From assembly GCA_016191785.1 (NCBI GenBank), contig JACPVJ010000184.1, forward strand, positions 1 to 64,000: 64,000 nt of DNA, in the 5' to 3' direction. Made by a program: the position numbers and the translations under genes. Under the pieces are notes generated by a model, which had not been told where the DNA came from, did not search any database, and worked only from the letters and a program-made list of their open reading frames with translations. How positions within the stretch are numbered: the stretch's first letter is position 1; the number at the start of each line of letters is the position of its first letter. The stretch comes from Myxococcales bacterium. Lineage in GTDB: Bacteria; Myxococcota_A; Polyangia; Polyangiales; Polyangiaceae. Positions 1 through 8,052 of this stretch are shown here, piece by piece.

Positions 1-1755
1 GCCGGTCGCCGAGCCGGCCGCGCCGCCGCCACCTCCGGCGGCTGAGCCGCCGCTGCCGCCCGAGCCTGCGGCGCCGCCGCTGCCGCCGGTGCGCGGGCCG
101 TAGGTCGGGGGCTGCGCGCCGAGCTCGTACGCACCCAGATCGGGTGCGGTACCCGCGAAGCCATCGTTCACGTTGGCCAGCTTCTCGCCCTTGTCGACCG
201 CGGCCGCGCCGGCCTTGAGGGAGAGGTCGGGGGAGGCGACGCTCGGGAACGGATTTCCGGGGAACGTCACGCTCGTCGCGAACACGCCGAGATCGACCTG
301 TACCGCGTTCTTCTCGCTGGTCTTGCTCTTGAGCTCGGCCAGGCTCGCGAAATTCTGCCCGCTGACCGTGCCGGTGAACTTGCTCGTGCCGATCGACCCG
401 AGCCCGTCGTAGTCGAAGCTGCAGCTCAGAGCTGCCGCCGAGAGGCTGAGCACGTCCCCGTCGCCGTTGCCGTAGCCGCCGAAGGTGCCGCCGCCCGTGC
501 CGCCGATGAACAGGTTGTTGCGGAACCACGCGCGGGCCCAGCTGTCGCTGGCATAGACCGCGAAGGCGTCACCGCACTTGACCACGGTGTTGTGGAAGGC
601 CACATCCCCGATGCTGCCGCGGTGCAGCTTGAACGGCGAGTAGATGATGTTGAACATCACGTTTCGGATGAAGTAGGCCGGGCCGCCCAGGCTGGGCTGC
701 GAGCTCATGCCCACGAAGCTGTTCACCGCGCGGTTTCGGTACACGCGGGTGTTCCCCATGGTGAAGTCCGCCTCGACCGCGTCGTCGGCGCAGACGTCCA
801 GGTCGTTGCCGTAGATGTCGATCGACGTCTGGTTGATGGCGCCGCTGTCTTCCAGCGTGCTGATGCAGTCCCGGAAGCCCTTGACCTTGTTGTGGCAGAT
901 GACGTTGCCGGGGCCCGTCATCGCGATGCCTTCGCCCAAGTTGGCGCCGTTGGCACCCACGGCGGCGGTGTTCCAGCTGGTCGACCCGATCACCACGTTG
1001 TCGCAGAAATAGCCGTCGGTCGACCCCGGGCCGTAGGCGATGATGCCGTCGTCCTTGGTGTTGACCGTGCAGCCCTTGATCGCCACGCCCAAGGCGTCGT
1101 TGAGCTTGATCTTGCCGTTCACGGTCAGGCCTTCCACGATCACCCACTTGCGCCCGTCGAGCCGAACGTCGCCGTCGATCACCGCCTTGCCAGCGTTGGC
1201 CGCGCGGATCACGATCGGCGCCGCCTGGCTGCCGTCGGCCTGAAAGGTGAAGGTGGCGTAGCTGCCGTCGCCCAGCAGCAACACGTCGCCGGCCTTGGCA
1301 CCACTGGCCGTGCTGGCGAAGCTCGACGGCGTCACGTTCTTGATCGCCGCGCCGGGTGCGGCCGCCGGAACCTGGCGCGTGGTGACCGCCAACGTCTTGG
1401 TCGCGTTGCCGCCGTCGGGGTCGGTCAGGGTCAGCTCGACGTCGTAGCTCACGCCGGGCAAGAGGCCGAACACGCTGCCGGCGTGGCGGTTCTGCCACGA
1501 GAAGCCCTGGTTCGACCCGGCGGGCACGCGCACCAGCGGAAGGCCGTCGAGCCACGTGCCGCTGCCGGTCTTGCGATAACGAACCTTGACCACGCCATCG
1601 TTGTCGGCGTCGCCGGTGATGGCCCACTCGAGCGAGATGTTCTCGAGCGTCGGATGTGGCGCCGTCGCGGTGCCGGCGGTGCTGGCGTTCTGCGCCAGCG
1701 CGGGGGATGCGATCAACGAGCCCAAGAGCGCGCACGTGCCGATGCCCAGCCTCAT
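1..1755 (-). CDS. Secreted right-handed beta-helix protein with fibronectin-III-like N-terminus (3' end missing)
   Basis: The minus-strand frame opens at ATG 1755 and stays open to base 1, so the C-terminus lies outside the window. The protein starts with a signal peptide (MRLGIGTCALLGSLIA, cleavage near ALAQ). A fibronectin-III-like domain follows (about residues 25-125; TLENISLEWAITGDADNDG, GVSYDVELTLTDPDGG). Next comes a long parallel beta-helix region with repeated Asn/Asp/Gly turns (for example GDVLLLGDGSY, NNVVIG-like rungs, FRNNLFIGG) that closes with the pectate-lyase-like ending APDLGAYELGAQ. The visible tail is Gly/Ser/Ala-rich (GGSGGAAGSGGSGG). In myxobacteria such a linker often precedes a MYXO-CTERM sorting signal, which would lie beyond base 1 (inference). 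No catalytic residues could be assigned; a carbohydrate-binding or lyase role is a guess. Confidence 0.85.
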   Translation of the reverse strand, partial: MRLGIGTCALLGSLIASPALAQNASTAGTATAPHPTLENISLEWAITGDADNDGVVKVRYRKTGSGTWLDGLPLVRVPAGSNQGFSWQNRHAGSVFGLLPGVSYDVELTLTDPDGGNATKTLAVTTRQVPAAAPGAAIKNVTPSSFASTASGAKAGDVLLLGDGSYATFTFQADGSQAAPIVIRAANAGKAVIDGDVRLDGRKWVIVEGLTVNGKIKLNDALGVAIKGCTVNTKDDGIIAYGPGSTDGYFCDNVVIGSTSWNTAAVGANGANLGEGIAMTGPGNVICHNKVKGFRDCISTLEDSGAINQTSIDIYGNDLDVCADDAVEADFTMGNTRVYRNRAVNSFVGMSSQPSLGGPAYFIRNVMFNIIYSPFKLHRGSIGDVAFHNTVVKCGDAFAVYASDSWARAWFRNNLFIGGTGGGTFGGYGNGDGDVLSLSAAALSCSFDYDGLGSIGTSKFTGTVSGQNFASLAELKSKTSEKNAVQVDLGVFATSVTFPGNPFPSVASPDLSLKAGAAAVDKGEKLANVNDGFAGTAPDLGAYELGAQPPTYGPRTGGSGGAAGSGGSGGSAAGGGGGAAGSATG

Positions 1756-1811
1756 GCCGCGAGTCTAACGCATCGGGCCGGCCCAGGGCGACCCGCCGCC
1801 GGCCGCGGGAA

Positions 1812-2177
1812 TCAGGCGCTGCCGAGCGACTGCAACTTTACTTCTTCGAGCACGGCCTTTAGCTCTGCGCCCGAGCCCGCGCTGCTGCGGGCGATGGAGC
1901 CGTTCTTCGAGCGGTACCCGAGGTATGCGGACTCCAATCGGCGCATGGCGTCGGTCAACGCGATCACTCGCGCCTTGTCTGCGACCGACCCGCTGAAGAT
2001 GCCGGCCGCCAACCGATCTGCGGTGCCCAGGCGCGCGACGAGTCGCGACGCGCTGTCCTTCAACGGCTCGGGCACTTGCTCGGCGGCGTCCCAGCTCGCG
2101 ACTCTGAGGGTGGCATCGAGCGAGTCCACCAGCTCCTCGAGGGCTTTCCGGAAGACCAGGATACGCTTGTCTTTCAT
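1812..2177 (-). CDS. Small helical protein, possibly four-helix-bundle family
   Basis: A 121-residue, almost entirely helical protein starting MKDKRILVFRKALEELVDSL, with no signal peptide or membrane segment. The opening (xILVFRKALEELV) and the later ESAYLGYRSKNGS resemble the four-helix bundle proteins annotated as 23S rRNA intervening-sequence or S23-like proteins, but the match is loose. ATG 2177 is the only sensible start. The gene lies 56 bases upstream of the beta-helix gene on the same strand and could be co-transcribed, though nothing links their functions. The strong G/C third-position bias supports it being real. Confidence 0.65.
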   Translation of the reverse strand: MKDKRILVFRKALEELVDSLDATLRVASWDAAEQVPEPLKDSASRLVARLGTADRLAAGIFSGSVADKARVIALTDAMRRLESAYLGYRSKNGSIARSSAGSGAELKAVLEEVKLQSLGSA

Positions 2178-2277
2178 GTTCGAATCGGAGTCCTAGCACC
2201 GATCGACCGCGGCCCCTATTTGCCGTTCTGACCCGAGCTCGGCGCCTCGTGTCACGAGAGCGTGACGCCGTGCCGAG

Positions 2278-2306
2278 TTGCGTAAACAGCTCCGAGGGAC
2301 TATTAA
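2278..2306 (+). promoter_or_regulatory. Possible sigma70-type promoter
   Basis: TTGCGT (2278-2283), a 17-base spacer and TATTAA (2301-2306) fit a moderate housekeeping promoter in an otherwise G/C-rich gap of about 250 bases (2178-2431) between divergent genes. It would serve the 2432 gene with a leader of about 120 bases, or a shorter leader if GTG 2372 is the true start. Rest of the gap: nothing else recognised. Confidence 0.3.
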
Positions 2307-2431
2307 AGAGAAGTCGAGAGTCCGGCTCGCCTCACACTCCGGAGCTTGAATGGAGCCCGTTGTGTCGAGCCGTGGACGATCACGCATTCATTCCTCGCCT
2401 GACCGCGCGAGCGCGGGCTGACGAGCGCAGC

Positions 2432-2785
2432 ATGCGACACTCTCGACAAGACGACGCGCGACGCGAAGCCGAGCTTCCGGCGCGGATCACCTGCCAGTTT
2501 CGCGACCGCAACACCATGGTCTACGAGCTGGACTGCCGCGGCCGCCAGCTGTCGTTCACCATGTCCGGCGCGCCCGCCGCGGGCGGGCTGTGGCAAGCGG
2601 GTGCGAGCGTGCGACCTCCGGATGCAACTCCGGCCTCCCCCGCCTTGTGCGGCAGCGGAGCGAGCCGCGGCGATGCGCTGGGCGCGCTCGCGGACGAATG
2701 GCAGCGGCGCGGTGAGCCCGCCGGCTATCCGACCGTGGACTGGGGAGCCATTCGCGCGGCGCTGCTCGCCGTGCGTGCGGTCTGA
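2432..2785 (+). CDS. Small hypothetical protein
   Basis: A 117-residue protein from ATG 2432 (MRHSRQDDARREAELPARIT) that I do not recognise. The N-terminal half has a short beta-rich stretch (ITCQFRDRNTMVYELDC, RGRQLSFTMSG), the middle is Pro/Ala/Gly-rich, and the C-terminus is a helix (GYPTVDWGAIRAALLAVRAV). Third-position G/C bias is coding-like. The frame is open upstream and GTG 2372 is an alternative start adding 20 residues. It precedes the DUF3892 gene by 54 bases on the same strand, so the two may be co-transcribed. Confidence 0.5.
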   Translation: MRHSRQDDARREAELPARITCQFRDRNTMVYELDCRGRQLSFTMSGAPAAGGLWQAGASVRPPDATPASPALCGSGASRGDALGALADEWQRRGEPAGYPTVDWGAIRAALLAVRAV

Positions 2786-2839
2786 CCCCCCTGAACGGAC
2801 CTCGATTCGCCAGTACCCACCTCACGCACAGGAAACAGC

Positions 2840-3088
2840 ATGGACCGCAAAGTCAGGATGACGAAGAGGGATCGCAAAGGAAACATCGTTGCGCTCTGCA
2901 ACCCCGGGCAGCCGTGGTCGCCGCGCAAGACCGTCGACGTCATCAAAGACATCAATGGCAACAAGTCGAGCTACTACGTGAAGGCCGCGGAGCGCCGGAA
3001 GTACATCCGCGTGGTCTCGGGCAAGTCACTGGTCACGACCACCGACGCCTCGAACGAGAACCACCTGGACAACCTGCCCACGGTGTGA
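2840..3088 (+). CDS. DUF3892 domain protein
   Basis: An 82-residue protein that is essentially one DUF3892 domain: a basic start (MDRKVRMTKRDRKGNIVALC), WSPRKTVDVIKDINGN, SSYYVKAAERRKYIRVV, then the characteristic end KSLVTTTDASNENHLDNLP. The ATG follows AGGAAACAGC, which supplies a ribosome-binding site. The domain is widespread in bacteria and has no established function. It ends 12 bases before the convergent radical SAM gene, which is on the other strand and so is not an operon partner. Confidence 0.8.
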   Translation: MDRKVRMTKRDRKGNIVALCNPGQPWSPRKTVDVIKDINGNKSSYYVKAAERRKYIRVVSGKSLVTTTDASNENHLDNLPTV

Positions 3089-3100
3089 GCGCCGCGCCGC

Positions 3101-4054
3101 TCACGGCGCGTGCTGGGCGAACCACTGCGCGAGCAACGACGGGGGCTTGTGCGGCGGCACGACGGCGTCCCACGGGCCCTCGAGCTGCGCCGCATGCGAG
3201 AAGACCACCCAGGCGCCGCAGCGATCGCAGTCCGCGTTGTTTCCGTAACAGCACTTGGGCGACGTGAACCGCCCCGCCTCGACGTACAGCGGCAGCACGG
3301 TACGAAGTGCGGGGCAAGCGCCGGTGACCAGCCGCGCGGTAGCCGGACGCATCAGCTCGAGTGCGCGCCGCGAGTTCCAGACGAAATGGGGGTACTTTCC
3401 CTTGACGGCCAGGGCCGCGTCGACGGCGCTCTCGCGCTCGACCACGTCCCGCCAGGCGAGCTCCGACTCTTCACCCACGCTGGGCACGTGAAAGGTGAAC
3501 GCCAGGCCGTTCACCGGCGTGTCGGTGAACGCGACCACCAGCTCTTCGAGCCGATGCTGGTTCAGCCGGGTGACCACGCACTGGATCTGGACGGTGGGGG
3601 AGAAGCCCGGCGGCAGCGCCAGCAGGTTCTTCCGCACGCGCTGGAAGACGCCTTCGCCGCGCACGCGATCGTTCAGGTCCTCGGGGCCGTCCAGCGAGAC
3701 GACGTAGGTGACGTCGCGCCCGAAGTCTCTGAGCGGCACGGTGCCGTTGGTGGTGATGATGTTGCGCGAGAACAGCTTCACGCCGCGCTCGAGCAGTCGC
3801 CAGCGGATCATCGGCTCGCCGCCCATCCAGAGCATGGCGTACAGGCCGTGCCGATCGCGGATCCGCTCGACCTCGACCAGCAACGCGTCGTCGGGGATGT
3901 CGTCGCTCGGGTCGTTGGGGTTGCCGTCGGTGTAGACGAAGCAGTGCTTGCAGCTCAAGTTGCAGCGATTGGTCACGTTGATCATCGCCGCGGGGAAGCG
4001 CGGCGGCGGCTCTCGGCTCAATCGGTCGTGGTCGCCGAGCAGCGGCAGTCGCAT
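3101..4054 (-). CDS. Radical SAM enzyme with C-terminal cysteine cluster region
   Basis: A 317-residue radical SAM protein. The 4Fe-4S/SAM motif CxxxCxxC is at residues 31-38 (CNLSCKHC), followed by the GGEP motif (WMGGEPMI) and TTNGT. The C-terminal part carries further cysteines (CPALRTV, CCYGNNADCDRCGAW), which could bind an auxiliary cluster as in SPASM/Twitch enzymes. This layout is used in peptide and cofactor maturation, but no substrate can be named because neither neighbour is a plausible precursor peptide on the same strand. ATG 4054 is the annotated start; MINVTNR at residue 24 would still keep the cluster motif. Confidence 0.85.
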   Translation of the reverse strand: MRLPLLGDHDRLSREPPPRFPAAMINVTNRCNLSCKHCFVYTDGNPNDPSDDIPDDALLVEVERIRDRHGLYAMLWMGGEPMIRWRLLERGVKLFSRNIITTNGTVPLRDFGRDVTYVVSLDGPEDLNDRVRGEGVFQRVRKNLLALPPGFSPTVQIQCVVTRLNQHRLEELVVAFTDTPVNGLAFTFHVPSVGEESELAWRDVVERESAVDAALAVKGKYPHFVWNSRRALELMRPATARLVTGACPALRTVLPLYVEAGRFTSPKCCYGNNADCDRCGAWVVFSHAAQLEGPWDAVVPPHKPPSLLAQWFAQHAP

Positions 4055-4149
4055 GGGGGGCAGTCTAGCGTTTGTCCGGCGCGGTCGCCGCGAACTGGCG
4101 CCCGGGGCCCGAGCCGTGCGATGGTGGGGGCATGGGTGAGCGGAGGAAC

Positions 4150-4530
4150 ATGGGCGCGTCGCGTTCCCTGGTGGCTGTGCTGGCTGGGTTTCTTGCTCCG
4201 CTGGTGATGGCGGGCGGGTGCAACAAGTGTCAGAAAGACGAGGCGCCGCCTCCGCTGCCGACGGCCACCGCGGTCGAGACCAAGCCCGACGCTCAGCTGG
4301 TGCTCGAGGTCGAAGACGCCGCCGACGACGGCGACGCCGCCGACGGTGACGCGAAGAAGGTCGGCACCGGCAGCTCGGCCAGCATGAAGAAGTGCTGCCA
4401 GGCGGTGGCGCAGAACGCAGAGAGCGCGCCTGAGCCCACGAAGACGTACATGAAGCAAATGGCGGCGGCCTGCTTCGCCGCGGCCGGCGCAGGCAAGGGC
4501 TGGAGCGGCGGCGGCTTCAGCTGCAAGTGA
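4150..4530 (+). CDS. Small lipoprotein with acidic middle and C-terminal cysteines
   Basis: Starts MGASRSLVAVLAGFLAPLVM and reaches a lipobox-like MAGGC, giving a lipid-anchored protein of about 100 mature residues. The next stretch is Pro-rich and then strongly acidic (EVEDAADDGDAADGD). The C-terminal third is helical and holds paired cysteines (MKKCCQAVAQNA, AACFAAAG, FSCK), a pattern recurring in small myxobacterial lipoproteins of unknown role. GGAGG at 4142-4146 sits close to ATG 4150; ATG 4132 (MGERRN) is an equally possible start. It overlaps the next gene by four bases. Confidence 0.7.
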   Translation: MGASRSLVAVLAGFLAPLVMAGGCNKCQKDEAPPPLPTATAVETKPDAQLVLEVEDAADDGDAADGDAKKVGTGSSASMKKCCQAVAQNAESAPEPTKTYMKQMAAACFAAAGAGKGWSGGGFSCK

Positions 4531-4820
4531 GTCATCGGGCCCGCCCGTTCATCGAGCGCCCACGGGAGCCCGAGCTCGGGAGCCGAACGCGCGTGGCGGT
4601 CTTTGCGCAGGCCCGGTCGATGGGACTGCGACCACACGTCGACCCGCACGGTGTCGGCATCGAGGTCGAGGCCTCGAGCCCTGGCGTGACCTGCACGGCG
4701 TGGCTCGTCTTCGAGGCCATCGACGGCTCACCCGTCGCTGGCTTTCGGCCGCAGCCGCCGGCGGAGCTCGCGGACCTGGCTGACCTGGGCGACCGCCAGC
4801 GCTTGTGGCGCGCAGAGTGA
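4527..4820 (+). CDS. Small hypothetical protein translationally coupled to the lipoprotein
   Basis: A 97-residue frame whose GTG start overlaps the stop of the preceding lipoprotein (GTGA). Third positions are almost all G or C, and the antisense frame looks poorer, so I accept it as coding. The protein is mixed alpha/beta with no signal peptide (RVAVFAQARSMGLRPHVDPH, VEASSPGVTCTAWLVFEAID) and no family I recognise. The 163 bases after it (4821-4983) hold nothing recognised before the fliO-like gene. Confidence 0.5.
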   Translation: MSHRARPFIERPREPELGSRTRVAVFAQARSMGLRPHVDPHGVGIEVEASSPGVTCTAWLVFEAIDGSPVAGFRPQPPAELADLADLGDRQRLWRAE

Positions 4821-4983
4821 GGCTCGCCGGCTCGTGCCCCCTCGGAGCGCGAGCTCGCGGGCACGCGGGGGCACAAGTGCCGGTCCACGCGGAGCCAAAG
4901 CCACCAATGCCTTGCCGTTTGCGCTCCCGCTGATTTGCCTACGCCCCGCCCATGGTCTTGCTCTACCCTCCGCGCCCCTGGGG

Positions 4984-5328
4984 ATGAGCCCGCTCACGAA
5001 GTACGTGATCGAAACCGTCGTGACACTGATTGCGGTGATCGCGCTGGCGGTGCTCGTGCTCTACGGCGCGCGGCGGCTCGGCGTGGGCAAACCCGCGGGG
5101 CCGGTGTCGCTGGTCGGACGCCTGCCCCTCGAGGGGCGCCGGGTGATCTACCTGGTGCGCGTGGGAGGCAAGGTCTACGTCATCGGCGGCAGCGAAGCCG
5201 GGCTGGCCAAGCTGGGTGAGCTCGACGACGCCGAGCACGCATTCGAGGCCGACTCACCGTCGTTCAAGGCGGTGCTCGCGCGGGTCGTGCCTCGGCCCGC
5301 CAAGGCCGACGACGGGGAGGCGACGTGA
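4984..5328 (+). CDS. fliO: FliO-like flagellar/type III export-gate assembly protein
   Basis: A 114-residue single-pass membrane protein: short N-terminus, one transmembrane helix (residues about 8-28, VIETVVTLIAVIALAVLVLY), then a cytosolic domain with the FliO pattern of two beta elements (LVGRLPLEGRRVIYLVRVGG, KVYVIGGSEAGLAKLGELD). FliO helps assemble the FliP ring at the base of the export gate. It overlaps the fliP-like gene by four bases (GTGA at 5325), so the two are translationally coupled. An upstream in-frame extension to 4834 lacks domain content; ATG 4984 places the helix correctly. Confidence 0.7.
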   Translation: MSPLTKYVIETVVTLIAVIALAVLVLYGARRLGVGKPAGPVSLVGRLPLEGRRVIYLVRVGGKVYVIGGSEAGLAKLGELDDAEHAFEADSPSFKAVLARVVPRPAKADDGEAT

Positions 5329-6068
5329 GTCGGTGGGCGCTCGGCGCAGCCGCGTTCTTCGCACCGGCAGTCGCCTTCGCGCAGGGCAAGGACGGCGCGC
5401 CCGACGACCTGCTCGGGCGCCCGCTGGCGCTGGTGGTCGCGCTGGCGCTGGTGTCACTCTTGCCGTTCGCCTTCATGACGCTGACCGCGTTCGTGAAGAT
5501 CTCGACCGTGTTGCAGATCGTGCGCGGCGCCATCGGCGCGCAGAACGTCCCCTCGAACACCGTGATCATGGCCCTGGCGGGCGCCCTCACCATCTTGGCA
5601 ATGTCACCGGTCGGCTCGCGCATTCACGATCGCGCCAAGCCGCTGATCGAAGGCGACAAGGTGGCGGACACCAGCGCCTTCGTGAAGGGCGCGCTCGACG
5701 CCACGCGGGAGCCGTTGCGGGACTTCTTGAAGGCCAACGCGTCCGAGCGCGAGCTCACCCGGTTCTACGAGATCGCCAAGGCGGCTCGCCCCGAGCCCGA
5801 GCGCAAGGACGTGGGCCGCCACGACCTGGTGATCGTGATCCCGGCGTTCGTGGTCACCGAGCTGATCGAGGCGTTTGCCATCGGGTTCGCCATCTACCTG
5901 CCTTTTCTGATCATCGACCTGGTGGTGTCCAACGTGCTCTTGGCCCTGGGCATGCAGATGATGAACCCGACCCAGGTCAGCTTGCCCTTCAAGCTGCTGC
6001 TCTTCGTGGCCATCGACGGCTGGGGCCTCTTGGCGCAGGCGCTGGTGACCGGGTACCGGGTGAGCTGA
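5325..6068 (+). CDS. fliP: FliP/SctR-family export-gate membrane protein
   Basis: A 247-residue membrane protein with the FliP/SctR signature blocks: FAFMTLTAFVKISTVLQIVR, GAIGAQNVPSNTVIMAL, then HDLVIVIPAFVVTELIEAF, IGFAIYLPFLIIDLVVS and NPTQVSLPFKLLLFVAIDGW. The N-terminus looks like a cleavable signal (AAFFAPAVAFAQG), as in flagellar FliP. FliP forms the pentameric core of the export pore of flagella and injectisomes. Only FliO accompanies it: no FliQ, FliR, FlhA or FlhB follows, and the next gene is an unrelated esterase. Whether the partners are elsewhere cannot be seen here. Confidence 0.85.
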   Translation: MSRWALGAAAFFAPAVAFAQGKDGAPDDLLGRPLALVVALALVSLLPFAFMTLTAFVKISTVLQIVRGAIGAQNVPSNTVIMALAGALTILAMSPVGSRIHDRAKPLIEGDKVADTSAFVKGALDATREPLRDFLKANASERELTRFYEIAKAARPEPERKDVGRHDLVIVIPAFVVTELIEAFAIGFAIYLPFLIIDLVVSNVLLALGMQMMNPTQVSLPFKLLLFVAIDGWGLLAQALVTGYRVS

Positions 6069-6125
6069 CGCGCCGGGGGCGCCGCCCGTGGGAACCGTGG
6101 CCGCCGTCCGGCGTGGAACGCCAGT

Positions 6126-7124
6126 ATGGGACCCCGTTTCCTGGTCTTCGCGCTGTTCCTCTGCACGTTGAGCGGCTGCGCGGCGGGTTTTCGCGCGGAG
6201 GCCCGGGGCCGGGTCGTGCTCGCGGACGACGGCTACCCGCTGCGGGTCTACGAGATGGTCGAGAGAGGTTCGGCCCGGGCGCCCGCGCGCGACGGATTGG
6301 TGTTCTACATCGATGGCTCGCGCCGGACCTCGGTGCTCGAGCGCATGGGGGCACTGGCGGGCTTCGCGATGCTGGGGTTTCCGGTGATCTTGGTCGAGCC
6401 GCGGGGCCTGGCCGACGACGGCAGCTTCGATGCGGTGCTCGCCTGGCGCTCCGACACCAAGCCACGGCGTGTCGCCGATCAGCGGGCGGTGATCGAGCAC
6501 GCGCTCGCCGGCCGTGCCCCGCGCACCGTGCTTCTGGTGGGCGCGAGCGAGGGTGGTGACATCGCGGCGAGACTGGCCGCCGAGGAGCCGCGAGTCACCC
6601 ATGTGCTTCTCATGGGATCCGGCGGTGGCCTCGATCAGGCCAACGAGCTCGGCATCTTGGTAGATCGGCAGCCGGGCTACCTGGGGATTCGAGATCGAGC
6701 AGAGCTCGAGCGCGCCTTCGCGCGCATTCGGCACGAACCCGATTCGCTGGCGCAGTGGCTCGGGCACCCGTACCGTCGGTGGAGCTCGTACCTCTGGAGT
6801 CGTCCCCTCGACGATCTGAAGCGCAGCCGAGCGAGCGTGCTCGCGCTGCACGGGAGCGAGGACGAAAACGTGCCGCCCGAGAGCGCCCGCGCGCTCGGCG
6901 CAGCGCTGGGCCCAGGATCGTTGGTGGAATACCGCGGGGCCGATCACCGCTTTCGTCAGCGCAGCACCGGTCGGAGCACGCTGCCCTGCGCGGAGATCGA
7001 CGTGGTGAGCTGGCTCCGGCGGACCAGCGTCATTTCCGCCGAAGACGCCCGCACCTTCTCTGATCGGACGCGCCGTGCCCACCCCGAATGGTTCCCCGGC
7101 GGGCGCGAACGCTGCGCGCTGTAG
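6126..7124 (+). CDS. Alpha/beta hydrolase lipoprotein
   Basis: A 332-residue lipoprotein (MGPRFLVFALFLCTLSGCAA; lipobox LSGC) with an alpha/beta-hydrolase fold. The nucleophile elbow is GASEGG (Ser near residue 141), the acid is probably Asp in HGSEDENVPPES, and the His is in YRGADHRF. The LLMGSGGG stretch after the elbow fits a serine esterase or peptidase-like enzyme of the prolyl-oligopeptidase/DLH type. Substrate unknown; the protein should sit at the outer or inner membrane facing the periplasm. It stands alone between the fliP-like gene and the Uma2 gene. Confidence 0.75.
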   Translation: MGPRFLVFALFLCTLSGCAAGFRAEARGRVVLADDGYPLRVYEMVERGSARAPARDGLVFYIDGSRRTSVLERMGALAGFAMLGFPVILVEPRGLADDGSFDAVLAWRSDTKPRRVADQRAVIEHALAGRAPRTVLLVGASEGGDIAARLAAEEPRVTHVLLMGSGGGLDQANELGILVDRQPGYLGIRDRAELERAFARIRHEPDSLAQWLGHPYRRWSSYLWSRPLDDLKRSRASVLALHGSEDENVPPESARALGAALGPGSLVEYRGADHRFRQRSTGRSTLPCAEIDVVSWLRRTSVISAEDARTFSDRTRRAHPEWFPGGRERCAL

Positions 7125-7211
7125 CGATCACGGCGCGCTCCGACCGGGCTCGCCCTCGATCCTGGGAACCGAGCTGGGCGGGGTGCGAGGAAATGCGGTA
7201 CGCTCCCGAGC

Positions 7212-7784
7212 GTGAGCACTGCGCGTCAGCTGCACTACGACTATTCGGAGTACCTCGCGTCGCTCGAGGCGAGCGTTCTGAAACTCGAGTACTGCCGCGG
7301 AGTCATCTACGCGATGGCCGGCGGCACCCGGGCGCATGCTCAGCTCTCCGCGGCGACCATCGTGGCGCTCGCAGGCGCGCTGCCCAAGACCTGCCGCGTG
7401 GCCACCTCGGATCTCAAAGTCCGCGTCGAGGTGCTCGAGCTATCGACCTTCCCCGACGCCTCGGTGACGTGTGGGCAGGCCCAGGCTTCTGCCATCGACG
7501 CCAACGCCATCGTGAACCCCACTCTGCTGGTCGAAGTGACGAGCAAGTCCACCGAGGACTACGACCGCGGCGAAAAGCTCGAGAGCTACAAGCGGCTCGA
7601 CTCGCTGCGCGCCGTGCTCATCGTGTCGCACCGCACGCGAAGAGTCACGGTCATCGAGCGCCATGAAGGTGCGGACTTTACCGAGCGCGAGTTGCACGGT
7701 GGCGAGCAGGTCACCTTGTCGCTACACGCCGTTTCATTTCCCGTGGACGCCCTCTACGACGGGATCGAGCTCGACCCCGTCTGA
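7212..7784 (+). CDS. Uma2-family (DUF820) putative endonuclease-fold protein
   Basis: A 190-residue protein from GTG 7212 with the Uma2 layout: ELEY-like acidic start (LKLEYCRGVIYAMAGGT), RAHAQLSAATIVAL, then the PD-(D/E)XK-like core (FPDASVTC, NPTLLVEVTSKSTEDYDRG) and EKLESYKRLDSLRAVLIV. The family has a restriction-endonuclease fold and is strongly expanded in cyanobacteria, planctomycetes and myxobacteria, where its role remains uncertain. No toxin-antitoxin or restriction partner is adjacent. Confidence 0.8.
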   Translation: MSTARQLHYDYSEYLASLEASVLKLEYCRGVIYAMAGGTRAHAQLSAATIVALAGALPKTCRVATSDLKVRVEVLELSTFPDASVTCGQAQASAIDANAIVNPTLLVEVTSKSTEDYDRGEKLESYKRLDSLRAVLIVSHRTRRVTVIERHEGADFTERELHGGEQVTLSLHAVSFPVDALYDGIELDPV

Positions 7785-7938
7785 GCCCGGCAGGTAGCGG
7801 GCAGACCGAAGGCCCAAGCCAAGCAGGGTGGCCGACCCGCCGCGACCCGGTGCTCGCCTCGATGGTTTTCCGCCCGGGCCGGGAATAGACCACGTTTCCC
7901 GCGGTTTTCGCCGTGCTCGGAAGGGCTATTCCGGTTGG

Positions 7939-7966
7939 TTGACTTGGATCGCGCCGTCTGTAGGAT
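7939..7966 (+). promoter_or_regulatory. Likely sigma70-type promoter of the ABC module
   Basis: TTGACT (7939-7944), a 16-base spacer and TAGGAT (7961-7966) lie upstream of the ABC ATPase gene, in the 268-base gap 7785-8052. Transcription would begin near 7973 and give a leader of about 80 bases. Nothing else was recognised in the first half of the gap. Confidence 0.45.
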
Positions 7967-8020
7967 GCCGCGGCCCGAGCCGGCCGGGTTCCCAGCCGAG
8001 CCTCGGCGTTTCTTTCCCCA

Positions 8021-8043
8021 GAGGGGCTTCCCCTCGTTTCTTT
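8021..8043 (+). terminator. Terminator-like hairpin in the leader of the ABC module
   Basis: GAGGGG (8021-8026), loop CTT and CCCCTC (8030-8035) form a perfect six-pair stem followed by a T-rich run (GTTTCTTT, 8036-8043). It directly abuts the GGAG ribosome-binding site at 8044-8047 and ATG 8053. It could act as an attenuator or occlude translation; with so short a stem a chance hairpin is also possible. Confidence 0.35.
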
Positions 8044-8052
8044 GGAGCTCGG

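Noticed and set aside
592-2196. 534-codon plus-strand frame and its 388-codon minus-strand companion
   Set aside because: Both are shadows of the truncated beta-helix gene, whose true frame opens at 1755 and has a signal peptide and the APDLGAYE ending.
2432-4054. Small proteins at 2432 and 2840 as precursor peptides for the radical SAM enzyme
   Set aside because: They lie on the opposite strand, converge with the enzyme gene, and the second is a DUF3892 protein rather than a leader/core peptide.
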